Positions 1-6,049 of a stretch of DNA of 7,218 bases are shown in pieces; the stretch's first letter is position 1, and the number at the start of each line of letters is the position of its first letter. The stretch is from positions 1-7,218 of the forward strand of contig CAMWMM010000249.1 in the NCBI GenBank assembly GCA_947175285.1, in the 5' to 3' direction. The notes beneath the pieces were generated by a model. That model ran no database searches and had not been told where the DNA came from. It was given only the letters and a program-made list of their open reading frames with translations. Origin of the DNA: an uncultured Lachnospiraceae bacterium (GTDB taxonomy: Bacteria; Bacillota_A; Clostridia; Lachnospirales; Lachnospiraceae). The position numbers and the translations under genes are program-made.

Positions 1-927
1 CTTATTACAGTGCAGACAGGTTTCTATCTTCATCATCTTCTCCTGCCCTTCTTTACTCAGGTGGGAAGCGGAAGGAGAACGGCGCAGTAACAGGGACATT
101 CTTGCACAGTTGTTGATTTCAATTCCCATCGGACATGGCATACAATAACCGCATCCTCTGCAGAATTCGCCAAGCAGTTCTTTTCTGTCATGCTCTATCA
201 CTGCCGTAAGCTCCTCATTCATCTTCGGCGGATTATCAATATAGGAAAGGAACTCATCCAGCTCATTCTCCCGCTGTACACCCCAGATAGGCAGTACATT
301 ATCATACTGTGCCAGATAAGCATATGCCGCCGCGGAATTGGTAATCAGCCCGCCGGATAATGCTTTCATGGCAATAAATCCCATGTTTTTTTCTTTACAC
401 TTTGTAACGAGCGCAATATCTTTTTCCGTTGCCAGATAACAGAACGGGAATTGTAATGTCTCATAGAGTCCGCTTTCAATCGCTTCATCCGCTACGGCAA
501 GTCTATGATTGGTAATTCCGATATGCCTTACTTTGCCCTGTTCTTTGGCGGTAAGCATTGCCTCATAGAGTCCGCTCTCATCTCCCGGCTTCGGACATAC
601 TGCAGGATTATGGAATTGGTATACGTCAATATAATCCGTCTGCAAATTATTAAGACTCGTCTCTAAATCTTTCCAAAAATCCGCCGCAGAAGCTGCTCCT
701 GTTTTAGTTGCAATCCATACCTTATCACGAATACCCTTAAAAGCAAGCCCAAGCTTATGCTCGCTGTCGGTATACCATCTCGCCGTATCAAAATACGTAA
801 TGCCATTCTCATACGCTTTTTGTAACAGATACACCGCATCTTTATCCGTGATTCTTTGAATCGGCAATGCGCCGAAACCGTTTTTATTCGTTACAATCTC
901 TGTTCTTCCAAGTCTTACAGTTTCCAT
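1..927 (-). CDS. Aldo/keto reductase with C-terminal iron-sulfur motifs (partial, 3' end outside window)
   Basis: This frame is open for 309 codons from an ATG at 927 to the window edge, so the C-terminus is missing. The N-terminal part is an aldo/keto reductase TIM barrel. The start METVRLGRTEIVTNKNGFGALP is typical of the family, and all four catalytic-tetrad residues are visible: Asp47 (in YFDTA), Tyr52 (in RWYTDSE), Lys75 (in IATKTG) and His106 (in YQFHN). After the barrel comes a cysteine motif C256-x2-C259-x2-C262-x2-C265-P, then C274, and C304-x2-C307 just before the edge. This looks like the ferredoxin-like tail of the Fe-S branch of the family. Such proteins are predicted cytoplasmic NAD(P)H- or Fe-S-linked carbonyl oxidoreductases; the substrate cannot be inferred. 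The start is supported by GGGAGG eight bases upstream. It lies 32 nt after rnfB on the same strand with no terminator between them, so readthrough from the rnf operon is likely. Confidence 0.88.
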   Translation of the reverse strand, partial: METVRLGRTEIVTNKNGFGALPIQRITDKDAVYLLQKAYENGITYFDTARWYTDSEHKLGLAFKGIRDKVWIATKTGAASAADFWKDLETSLNNLQTDYIDVYQFHNPAVCPKPGDESGLYEAMLTAKEQGKVRHIGITNHRLAVADEAIESGLYETLQFPFCYLATEKDIALVTKCKEKNMGFIAMKALSGGLITNSAAAYAYLAQYDNVLPIWGVQRENELDEFLSYIDNPPKMNEELTAVIEHDRKELLGEFCRGCGYCMPCPMGIEINNCARMSLLLRRSPSASHLSKEGQEKMMKIETCLHCNK

Positions 928-959
928 ATATTTTTCCTCCCGCGCTGTACTATCAAATC

Positions 960-1757
960 TTAGACAGACACAATTGCTTTCTTAGGACACTTCTCTTTAC
1001 AGGTTCCGCATCCTGTACACTTTTCCTGATCGATTGACGCATTAAAATCATCAATGACAATCGCATCCGAAGGACAGTTTTTCTTACATAGCTGACAGCC
1101 GATGCAGCCGACATCACAAGCTTTCATTGTGACAGGTCCTTTATCGTGGGAACTGCATGCCACCGCATATTTTGCATCATACGGAACCAAAGAAATCAAA
1201 TTTTTCGGGCAGGCTGCCACACATTTTCCGCAGGCTTTACATTTTTCTTTATCCACAAGCGCGACTCCGTTTACGACATGAATCGCATCAAACGGACATG
1301 CTTTTACACAGTTTCCATAGCCGAGACAGCCATAGTCACAGGATTTTGCGCCGCCTCCCGGTACAAATGAAAGCATTCTGCAATCCTCAACTCCATGATA
1401 TTCATAATCCACTTTTGCTTTCTCACAGTCACCCTGACACTGGACATAAGCAACCTGCCTGACACTGTCCTGTGCTTCCACGCCCATGATTTCCGCTATT
1501 TTCTTTCCAACAGCCTCGCCGCCTACCGGACAGGCATTGACAGGCGCTTCCCCTTTGGCAATCGCCGCAGCCAGATTAGAACAGCCTGCAAAACCACATC
1601 CACCGCAGTTATTTCCCGGCAGAACCCCAAGTACTGCCTCTTCTTTTTCATCTACTTCTACTTTAAATTTAATTGCCGCAACCCCGAGGAACAATCCGAC
1701 AAATAGTCCAACCCCTCCAACAATCATCGTTGCAACCAAAATTCCGGTCATTTCCAT
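960..1757 (-). CDS. rnfB: Rnf complex subunit B, polyferredoxin electron-entry subunit
   Basis: RnfB is the probable electron entry point of the Rnf complex, taking electrons from reduced ferredoxin on the cytoplasmic face. Numbering here is from the ATG at 1757 (265 aa). One N-terminal membrane helix (about residues 5-30) is followed by the RnfB-type Fe-S motif C51-x2-C54-x4-C59-x16-C76. A linker contains C107, C111 and C126. Then come four ferredoxin-type motifs: C140-x3-C144-x5-C150-x3-CP, C173-x2-C-x2-C-x3-CP, C218-x2-C-x2-C-x3-CP and C247-x2-C-x2-C-x3-CP. The 25 cysteines could hold up to six [4Fe-4S] clusters. It is longer than enterobacterial RnfB (about 190 aa), as is usual for clostridial forms. 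The start is ambiguous: a TTG one codon upstream (1760) sits 8 nt from the AAAGGAG site at 1769-1775, while the ATG sits 11 nt away. I prefer the ATG. It is the last rnf gene of the operon. Confidence 0.96.
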   Translation of the reverse strand: MEMTGILVATMIVGGVGLFVGLFLGVAAIKFKVEVDEKEEAVLGVLPGNNCGGCGFAGCSNLAAAIAKGEAPVNACPVGGEAVGKKIAEIMGVEAQDSVRQVAYVQCQGDCEKAKVDYEYHGVEDCRMLSFVPGGGAKSCDYGCLGYGNCVKACPFDAIHVVNGVALVDKEKCKACGKCVAACPKNLISLVPYDAKYAVACSSHDKGPVTMKACDVGCIGCQLCKKNCPSDAIVIDDFNASIDQEKCTGCGTCKEKCPKKAIVSV

Positions 1758-1768
1758 CAATCACTACG

Positions 1769-1775
1769 CTCCTTT
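1769..1775 (-). promoter_or_regulatory. rnfB: Ribosome binding site of rnfB with two candidate starts
   Basis: AAAGGAG directly follows the rnfA TAG stop. It is 8 bases from a TTG (1760) and 11 bases from the adjacent ATG (1757). Either could serve; they differ by a single residue. Confidence 0.75.
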
Positions 1776-2354
1776 CTAAAGCAATCCGGAGAAGCCGCAG
1801 AATGCAATCGCCATCAGTCCTGCTGTGACTAATACAATTGGCATTCCCTTAAAGGATTCCGGTACATCGTTATATTCCATCTTCTCCCTGATGCCTGCAA
1901 GAATAATAATCGAAATGGTAAATCCTACTGCCGTTGCAAAACCGTTCACAACACCGGCCAAAATACCGTAATTTTTCTGAACATTGGTAAGCGCTACGCC
2001 AAGTACCGCACAGTTCGTTGTAATCAAGGGCAGATATACGCCCAAAGATTCATATAGAGAAGGAATGTATTTTCTCAAAAACATTTCTACGAACTGCACC
2101 AGCGCCGCAATGACTAAAATAAATACAATTGTCTGTAAATACGTAATATCGAGAGGCACAAGCACATATTTGTAAATGACGCCCGCCACTGCGGAAGCCA
2201 GTGTAATAACGAAAATAACCGCTACACCCATACCGCTTGCCGTATTGGTCTTTTTGGAAACGCCAAGGAACGGACACAGTCCCAAAAACTGGCTTAACAC
2301 AACATTACTTACAAGAGAGGAACTGATTAAAATAATCAATAAATCTTTAAGCAT
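1776..2354 (-). CDS. rnfA: Rnf complex subunit A, integral membrane subunit
   Basis: RnfA is a six-helix membrane protein that, with RnfE, forms the core of the complex and shares a membrane-embedded iron-sulfur cluster that passes electrons across the membrane. The product is 192 aa, matching the usual 190-195. It begins MLKDLLIILISSSLVSNVVL, typical of the family. The two cluster-ligand cysteines are visible: C27 in LGLCPFLG and C115 in TTNCAVLG. The central YIPSLYESLGVYLPLI segment mirrors one in RnfE, as expected of paralogues. I chose the ATG at 2354, although the frame is open nine codons further up: those codons (MKRERRERK) are the translated Shine-Dalgarno region, with AGGAGG at 2364-2369, nine bases before the chosen ATG. 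The start overlaps the end of rnfE by 8 nt, suggesting translational coupling. Confidence 0.97.
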   Translation of the reverse strand: MLKDLLIILISSSLVSNVVLSQFLGLCPFLGVSKKTNTASGMGVAVIFVITLASAVAGVIYKYVLVPLDITYLQTIVFILVIAALVQFVEMFLRKYIPSLYESLGVYLPLITTNCAVLGVALTNVQKNYGILAGVVNGFATAVGFTISIIILAGIREKMEYNDVPESFKGMPIVLVTAGLMAIAFCGFSGLL

Positions 2355-3066
2355 TTTTCTTTCCCTCCTCTCCCTTTTCATCGTAAATACGTTTCGTGCA
2401 GCCCGTATCGGAACAATTCATGCAGTCACTGCCGCATCCGGACTGAATTTTCGACATATCTTTTCCTTTTCTTTCGCCGGCAATCTTAATTTTATTCTGA
2501 ATTGCCGTAAGAGTCGCCAATACGAAAAATGCCCCCGGCGCCATAATAAAGATACTGCATGGCACATAACTTTCCGGCATAATCGAAATACCAAACAGCG
2601 TTCCTGCTCCGATTAACTCTCTCACTGCTCCGATACATGTCAGTGCGAAAGAAAATCCAAGCCCCATGCCAATCCCGTCAAACAAAGACGGAATCACCGG
2701 ATTTTTAGAAGCATAACTTTCCGCGCGTCCCAAAATAATACAGTTTACAACGATAAGCGGAATATAAATACCAAGCGCATCATAAAGTGTCGGAATAAAA
2801 CCTTCCAATAATAATTCCACAATCGTTACAAAAGAAGCTATAATAACGATGAATGCCGGAATCCGGACTTTTCCCGGAATAATATTCCGAAGCATGGATA
2901 TAAACGCATTACTTAATGCCAAAACAACCATCGTTGTCAATCCCATGCCCAGCCCGTTCATTGCCGAAGTCGTAACAGCAAGAGTCGGACACATACCGAG
3001 CATCAGAACAAAAGTCGGGTTTTCTTTTATCAATCCATTAATCAGACGTTCTTTTACATTATTCAT
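2347..3066 (-). CDS. rnfE: Rnf complex subunit E, integral membrane subunit with cysteine-rich C-terminal tail
   Basis: RnfE is the paralogue and membrane partner of RnfA. It has about six helices within residues 20-195 and provides half of the ligands of the shared membrane Fe-S cluster: C26 in LGMCPTLAV and C109 in VNCIILGRAE. The family signatures ENPTFVLMLGMCP, LYDALGIYIPLIVVNC and GIGMGLGFSFAL are all present. The product is 239 aa. After the last helix there is a hydrophilic tail of about 45 residues with C211-x3-C215-x2-C218-x4-C223 followed by a charged end. This is absent from the short proteobacterial RsxE and could bind a metal or Fe-S cluster; this reading is inference. The start has GGGAGG nine bases upstream (3076-3081). 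It overlaps the rnfG stop by 4 nt (ATGA) and overlaps rnfA at its end. Confidence 0.97.
   Translation of the reverse strand: MNNVKERLINGLIKENPTFVLMLGMCPTLAVTTSAMNGLGMGLTTMVVLALSNAFISMLRNIIPGKVRIPAFIVIIASFVTIVELLLEGFIPTLYDALGIYIPLIVVNCIILGRAESYASKNPVIPSLFDGIGMGLGFSFALTCIGAVRELIGAGTLFGISIMPESYVPCSIFIMAPGAFFVLATLTAIQNKIKIAGERKGKDMSKIQSGCGSDCMNCSDTGCTKRIYDEKGEEGKKNA
2364..2369 (-). promoter_or_regulatory. rnfA: Ribosome binding site deciding the rnfA start
   Basis: A perfect AGGAGG on the minus strand lies nine bases upstream of the ATG at 2354, inside the last codons of rnfE. It shows that the upstream in-frame ATG at 2381 is not the real start. Confidence 0.85.
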
Positions 3067-3662
3067 TTGCCGCTACCTCCCATCACTTGGAAATAATACA
3101 GCCCTGCGTTAACACCGTTTGTCACCGCATTTGTCGTAATCGTAGCGCCGGAAATTGCATCAATCTGATTCTCCGCAGACGCTCCTGTCTTGACATATTC
3201 AAAACTTTCTACAGTCTTACCCGCAAACTGAGGTGCAAGCACATCACCGGCACGCATGCCAAGACCCGCAGTTTCGGAAATCTCCAGAATAGAAATGCCG
3301 TTAACCGTTCCGTCATTGGTAATACCGATGGTAAAGCGGATATCGCCGCCGTACCCCTCTTTCGTGGTAACGGTAATCACATAGCCGATTGCATTACCCG
3401 AAGCATCCTTAGCTGTCATGACTTCATCAATTGTCTCCTGTGCAAAACCTGCAGCCGCCCATTCCTGTTCGTCAATCACCTGCATTTCTTTTTCTTCAAA
3501 AGAATCTGCATTTGCAAAAACTTCACGATATGCTTCCTGCTTTGCTTTCTCTTTCTGCAGTGCAATCGGTTCTTTTGTAATCTGATAAACCAATCCGAGT
3601 AACAGCCCGGCAATCAGCGTAATCAGTAACAGAATCGCCGTATCTTTTAACATTTTACTCAT
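3063..3662 (-). CDS. rnfG: Rnf complex subunit G, covalent FMN flavoprotein
   Basis: RnfG is a single-span membrane-anchored flavoprotein whose soluble domain lies on the outer face and carries a covalently bound FMN. The product is 199 aa. Residues 8-27 form one hydrophobic helix (AILLLITLIAGLLLGLVYQ) that anchors the protein. The FMN-binding domain ends with the flavinylation motif DAISGATITT (residues 168-177); by analogy with NqrC and RnfG, the FMN is attached through phosphoester linkage to Thr174. The upstream segment ISETAGLGMRA is also typical of the family. The start ATG at 3662 overlaps the rnfD stop as ATGA, with AGGAGG nine bases upstream inside rnfD (3672-3677). An in-frame Met at residue 4 is possible but has poorer spacing. 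No ApbE flavin transferase, which performs the attachment, is encoded in the window. Confidence 0.97.
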   Translation of the reverse strand: MSKMLKDTAILLLITLIAGLLLGLVYQITKEPIALQKEKAKQEAYREVFANADSFEEKEMQVIDEQEWAAAGFAQETIDEVMTAKDASGNAIGYVITVTTKEGYGGDIRFTIGITNDGTVNGISILEISETAGLGMRAGDVLAPQFAGKTVESFEYVKTGASAENQIDAISGATITTNAVTNGVNAGLYYFQVMGGSGK

Positions 3663-4591
3663 GCTCTCGCGCCTCCTTTCCCGAATGCCGTAGGAAGAGT
3701 CACTCTTTCAATCAACGGCACCAAAAGGTTGCCAAGAATAATCGCATAGGAAACGCCCTCTGCCGAAGCTCCGAAAATACGGAAAATACCGGTTAAAATA
3801 CCAAGCAGAACGCCGTATACATATTGTCCTTTTACCGTAATCGGTCTTGTCACATAGTCCGTTGCCATAAAGAATGCGCCAAGCATCAGACCGCCTCCTG
3901 CAAGATGCGCGGATATGTATGCATAGTCAAATCCATGACCGCCGAATAACGTAATAAAAATTACAAAAGTAACAATATAAGTTCCCGGAATGCGTAAATC
4001 AATAATTCCCATTAAAATCAGGAAACATGCGCCAATGACAATCGCAATCATGGATGTCTCTCCGATAGTACCTGCCGTTTTACCAATCACCATATTGTAA
4101 ATATCGACTGCTTCTCCGCTCTTCAATGCAGCAAGCGGTGTTGCACCCGTATAGGCATCACAGTCAAAATTCGTCATAATCGAGGTGAAAGATATGAGCA
4201 GAAAACATCTTGCTCCTAAAGCCGGATTCATAAAGTTCTGCCCTAATCCGCCAAACAGCATCTTCACTACAAGAATCGCAAAAATACCGCCTATCACACC
4301 AATCCACCAAGGTGCCGAGGACGGAAGATTCATCGCTAAGAGAAGTCCCGTCACAACTGCGGAATAATCTCCTATTGTAGATTTTTTACCTAGAATTTTC
4401 TCAAATATATATTCTGTTAAAACAGTAGATAGAACTGTCACCAGAATTAAAATAAGTGCATCCAATCCAAAATTATAAATACCAAATCCCGCTGCGGGTA
4501 ACAGCGCTATCACAACGGCAAGCATAATACCGCTTGTAGATGATTTCGACCTAATATGGGGATTGGACGATACTTTCATCAAATCACTCAT
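3659..4591 (-). CDS. rnfD: Rnf complex subunit D, membrane subunit with covalent FMN
   Basis: RnfD is a polytopic membrane subunit, homologous to NqrB, thought to be part of the ion-translocating path. The product is 310 aa with about nine or ten hydrophobic helices between residues 22 and 300. The flavinylation motif DAYTGATPL (residues 145-153) points to covalent FMN at Thr151. Other family signatures are SSNPHIRS near the N-terminus, LLAMNLPSSAPWWIGVIGG (83-101), GGLGQNFMNPALGARCFL (114-131) and FFMATDYVTRPIT in the C-terminal third. It is somewhat shorter than the roughly 350-aa enterobacterial RnfD, as expected of clostridial forms. The start is supported by AGGAGG at 4600-4605, eight bases upstream, which overlaps the rnfC stop codon (TAGGAGG). 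The 12-nt gap to rnfC and the 4-nt overlap with rnfG support co-transcription. Confidence 0.97.
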   Translation of the reverse strand: MSDLMKVSSNPHIRSKSSTSGIMLAVVIALLPAAGFGIYNFGLDALILILVTVLSTVLTEYIFEKILGKKSTIGDYSAVVTGLLLAMNLPSSAPWWIGVIGGIFAILVVKMLFGGLGQNFMNPALGARCFLLISFTSIMTNFDCDAYTGATPLAALKSGEAVDIYNMVIGKTAGTIGETSMIAIVIGACFLILMGIIDLRIPGTYIVTFVIFITLFGGHGFDYAYISAHLAGGGLMLGAFFMATDYVTRPITVKGQYVYGVLLGILTGIFRIFGASAEGVSYAIILGNLLVPLIERVTLPTAFGKGGARA

Positions 4592-4603
4592 CCTGCCTAC
4601 CTC

Positions 4604-5920
4604 CTACTTTTTCTTTTTTGCAAGCTGCATTTTCCGCATGGACTTGATTGACTGTGTCAGCGGTCTCTTTGCAGGACATACATAACTGCAGCATCCGCAT
4701 TCACAGCATTCCATTCCGTTATATGCCAGAAAGGCTTCTTCGTTATAATTTTGTGCATAATCTGAAAGCCGGCTCGGTACAATGCGGCTTGGACAGGCTT
4801 CTACACACCGTCCGCAGTTAATGCAAGGACCGGGCTCCATATTTGATACGTCATCTTCCGTCATACAAAGCAAAGCCGACGCCGTTTTTGTTGTCGGCAC
4901 GTCCAAATCAAACAGCGCAAATCCCATCATCGGACCGCCGGAAACAATTTTTACAGGTTCTTTTTTAAATCCGCCGGCTTCCTCAACCAGTTCGTGATAA
5001 TTGGTACCAATCCGGACTATAAAATTTCGCGGGTCGGCAATCGCGTCTCCGGTTACAGTTACAATACGGTTCATTAACGGTTTTCCTTCGATTACCGCAT
5101 GATAAATCGCAACAATGGTGTCTACATTGTTGACAACACAGCCCGCATCCGCCGGAAGCATGGAAGAATTGATTTTTCTTCCTGTTGCCGCATATATAAG
5201 CTGTCTTTCCGCACCTTGCGGATATTTTGTTTTCAACGCTTTTACGCTGATTTTCGGTTCATCTTTTGTCAGGTTCTTTAGTATTTCTATGCAGTCAGGT
5301 TTATTGTCTTCCACTGCAAGGATTCCTCTTGCATTATCAAATAATCTTAACGATATTTTCAAACCCTCTACCAATTTCTCCGGTTCTTCCATCATCCTTC
5401 TGTAATCAGATGTCAGATACGGCTCACACTCCGCGCAATTAGCTATTACATAATCAATTTTTTCCGGCTCCTTAGGAGAAAGTTTGATGAAAGTAGGAAA
5501 GCCTGCGCCGCCCATACCTACAATACCGGCTTCTTTTATCCGCTCAATGATTTCTTCTTTACTCATATCATCTAAAGGTTTTACCGGCGCATATTCCACT
5601 TCTTCATATAAACCGTCATTTTCCACGATAATACTCATGACGCTGTCTCCGGTCACAACCCGTCTCGGCTCAATTGCCTTAACCGTTCCTGATACCGTTG
5701 CATAAATAGGCGCTGATACAAATCCGGCCGCTTCAGCAATCTTTTGTCCTGTCAATACACGGTCGCCTTTTTCCACGATTGGTTTTGCCGGTGCTCCTAT
5801 ATGCTGTGACAGTGGATAAACCAAATCACCTTTCGGCAATATTTCTTTTATAGGCTTATCTTTGGAAATATATTTTCCATCATATGGATGAATTCCACCC
5901 AAAAATGTTAATTTTGCCAT
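4604..5920 (-). CDS. rnfC: Rnf complex subunit C, NADH/FMN-binding and Fe-S subunit
   Basis: RnfC is the peripheral cytoplasmic subunit that exchanges electrons with NAD+/NADH and is the first gene of the operon. The product is 438 aa, the usual size for clostridial RnfC; the E. coli protein is much longer because of a C-terminal repeat extension. Domains in order: an N-terminal barrel-like region with the family start GGIHPYDGKYIS and a KPIVEKGDRVLTGQ/SGTVKAIEPR segment (about 45-90); a nucleotide/FMN-binding domain related to complex I NuoF with GIVGMGGAGFPT (132-143) and VIANCAECEPYLTSD (158-172); an SLBB-like region (about 285-330); and two [4Fe-4S] motifs, C366-x2-C-x2-C-x3-C376-P and C405-x2-C-x2-C-x3-C415-P. 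It ends in a lysine-rich tail. The start ATG has an AGAGGGG site six bases upstream (5927-5933). Confidence 0.97.
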   Translation of the reverse strand: MAKLTFLGGIHPYDGKYISKDKPIKEILPKGDLVYPLSQHIGAPAKPIVEKGDRVLTGQKIAEAAGFVSAPIYATVSGTVKAIEPRRVVTGDSVMSIIVENDGLYEEVEYAPVKPLDDMSKEEIIERIKEAGIVGMGGAGFPTFIKLSPKEPEKIDYVIANCAECEPYLTSDYRRMMEEPEKLVEGLKISLRLFDNARGILAVEDNKPDCIEILKNLTKDEPKISVKALKTKYPQGAERQLIYAATGRKINSSMLPADAGCVVNNVDTIVAIYHAVIEGKPLMNRIVTVTGDAIADPRNFIVRIGTNYHELVEEAGGFKKEPVKIVSGGPMMGFALFDLDVPTTKTASALLCMTEDDVSNMEPGPCINCGRCVEACPSRIVPSRLSDYAQNYNEEAFLAYNGMECCECGCCSYVCPAKRPLTQSIKSMRKMQLAKKKK

Positions 5921-6008
5921 TCGCTGCCCCTCTTTCTTTCTATCTTATAATTAAATATACTATTTTTCGACGGAAAATACTACTGCAAATTCAAAAAATA
6001 TGTTATTA

Positions 6009-6032
6009 TTTATGTATATCATTATACATAAA
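6009..6032. promoter_or_regulatory. Perfect 10-bp inverted repeat, candidate operator
   Basis: The left arm TTTATGTATA (6009-6018) and right arm TATACATAAA (6023-6032) are exact reverse complements, separated by TCAT. The 24-bp element ends immediately before the yprB-like gene's Shine-Dalgarno site. On the minus strand it contains a perfect TATAAT. A dimeric regulator bound here could affect both genes. It does not match the Rex consensus (TTGTTAAn4TTAACAA). A weak AT-only RNA hairpin is the alternative reading. Confidence 0.5.
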
Positions 6033-6049
6033 AAAGGAACGGATGTTGA
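6021..6049 (-). promoter_or_regulatory. Candidate sigma-A-type promoter of the rnf operon
   Basis: On the minus strand, TCAACA (6049-6044, 4 of 6 matches to TTGACA) is separated by exactly 17 bp from a perfect TATAAT (6026-6021). Transcription would begin near 6014 and give a leader of about 95 nt before rnfC. The -35 box would lie over the first codons of the yprB-like gene, and the -10 box sits inside the inverted repeat at 6009-6032. This is the best promoter match I found in the region, but AT-rich sequence makes chance matches common. Confidence 0.35.
6032..6038 (+). promoter_or_regulatory. Ribosome binding site deciding the start of the yprB-like gene
   Basis: AAAAGGA lies 4 bases before the ATG at 6043 and 16 bases before the next in-frame ATG at 6055. 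The spacing is short for the first and too long for the second, so 6043 is favoured but not certain. Confidence 0.5.

Larger units (their letters stand above)
5921..6042. other. AT-rich divergent intergenic region between rnfC and the yprB-like gene
   Basis: These 122 bases hold no gene. They contain the Shine-Dalgarno sites of both flanking genes, a perfect inverted repeat (6009-6032) and the candidate rnf promoter. The hexamer ATACTA occurs twice, exactly 20 bp apart (5957-5962 and 5977-5982); in such AT-rich DNA this may be chance. I see no riboswitch-like structure. Confidence 0.8.

Noticed and set aside
928..959. Possible terminator between rnfB and the aldo/keto reductase
   Set aside because: There is no GC stem followed by a T-run on the minus strand; the T-run seen on the plus strand is the complement of the A-rich ribosome-site spacer.
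1146..1779. Several plus-strand open frames opposite rnfB
   Set aside because: They are antisense to a gene with unmistakable ferredoxin motifs, overlap one another in different frames and show no family features.
2355..2381. N-terminal extension of RnfA (MKRERRERK)
   Set aside because: These codons are the translated ribosome binding site; family members start at MLKDLL and the AGGAGG is placed correctly for the ATG at 2354.
2176..2616. Plus-strand open frame of 146 codons opposite rnfA/rnfE
   Set aside because: It is antisense to two confidently identified membrane-subunit genes and has no recognisable domain.
3087..3602. Plus-strand open frame of 171 codons opposite rnfG
   Set aside because: It is long and has many Cys and Phe residues, but this composition comes from reading the complement of rnfG codons; it has no supporting start or homology.
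5961..5979. Small inverted repeat TATTTT...AAAATA with a 7-nt loop
   Set aside because: It has only six A-T pairs in AT-rich DNA, which is too weak to support a structured leader or a terminator.
5957..5982. Direct repeat ATACTA spaced 20 bp (5957 and 5977)
   Set aside because: The spacing of two helical turns is suggestive, but a six-base AT-rich word recurring once in AT-rich spacer is easily chance.
5884..6042. In-frame upstream extension of the yprB-like gene by 53 codons
   Set aside because: It overlaps rnfC on the other strand, runs through AT-rich promoter DNA, has no family resemblance, and better Shine-Dalgarno support exists at 6043.
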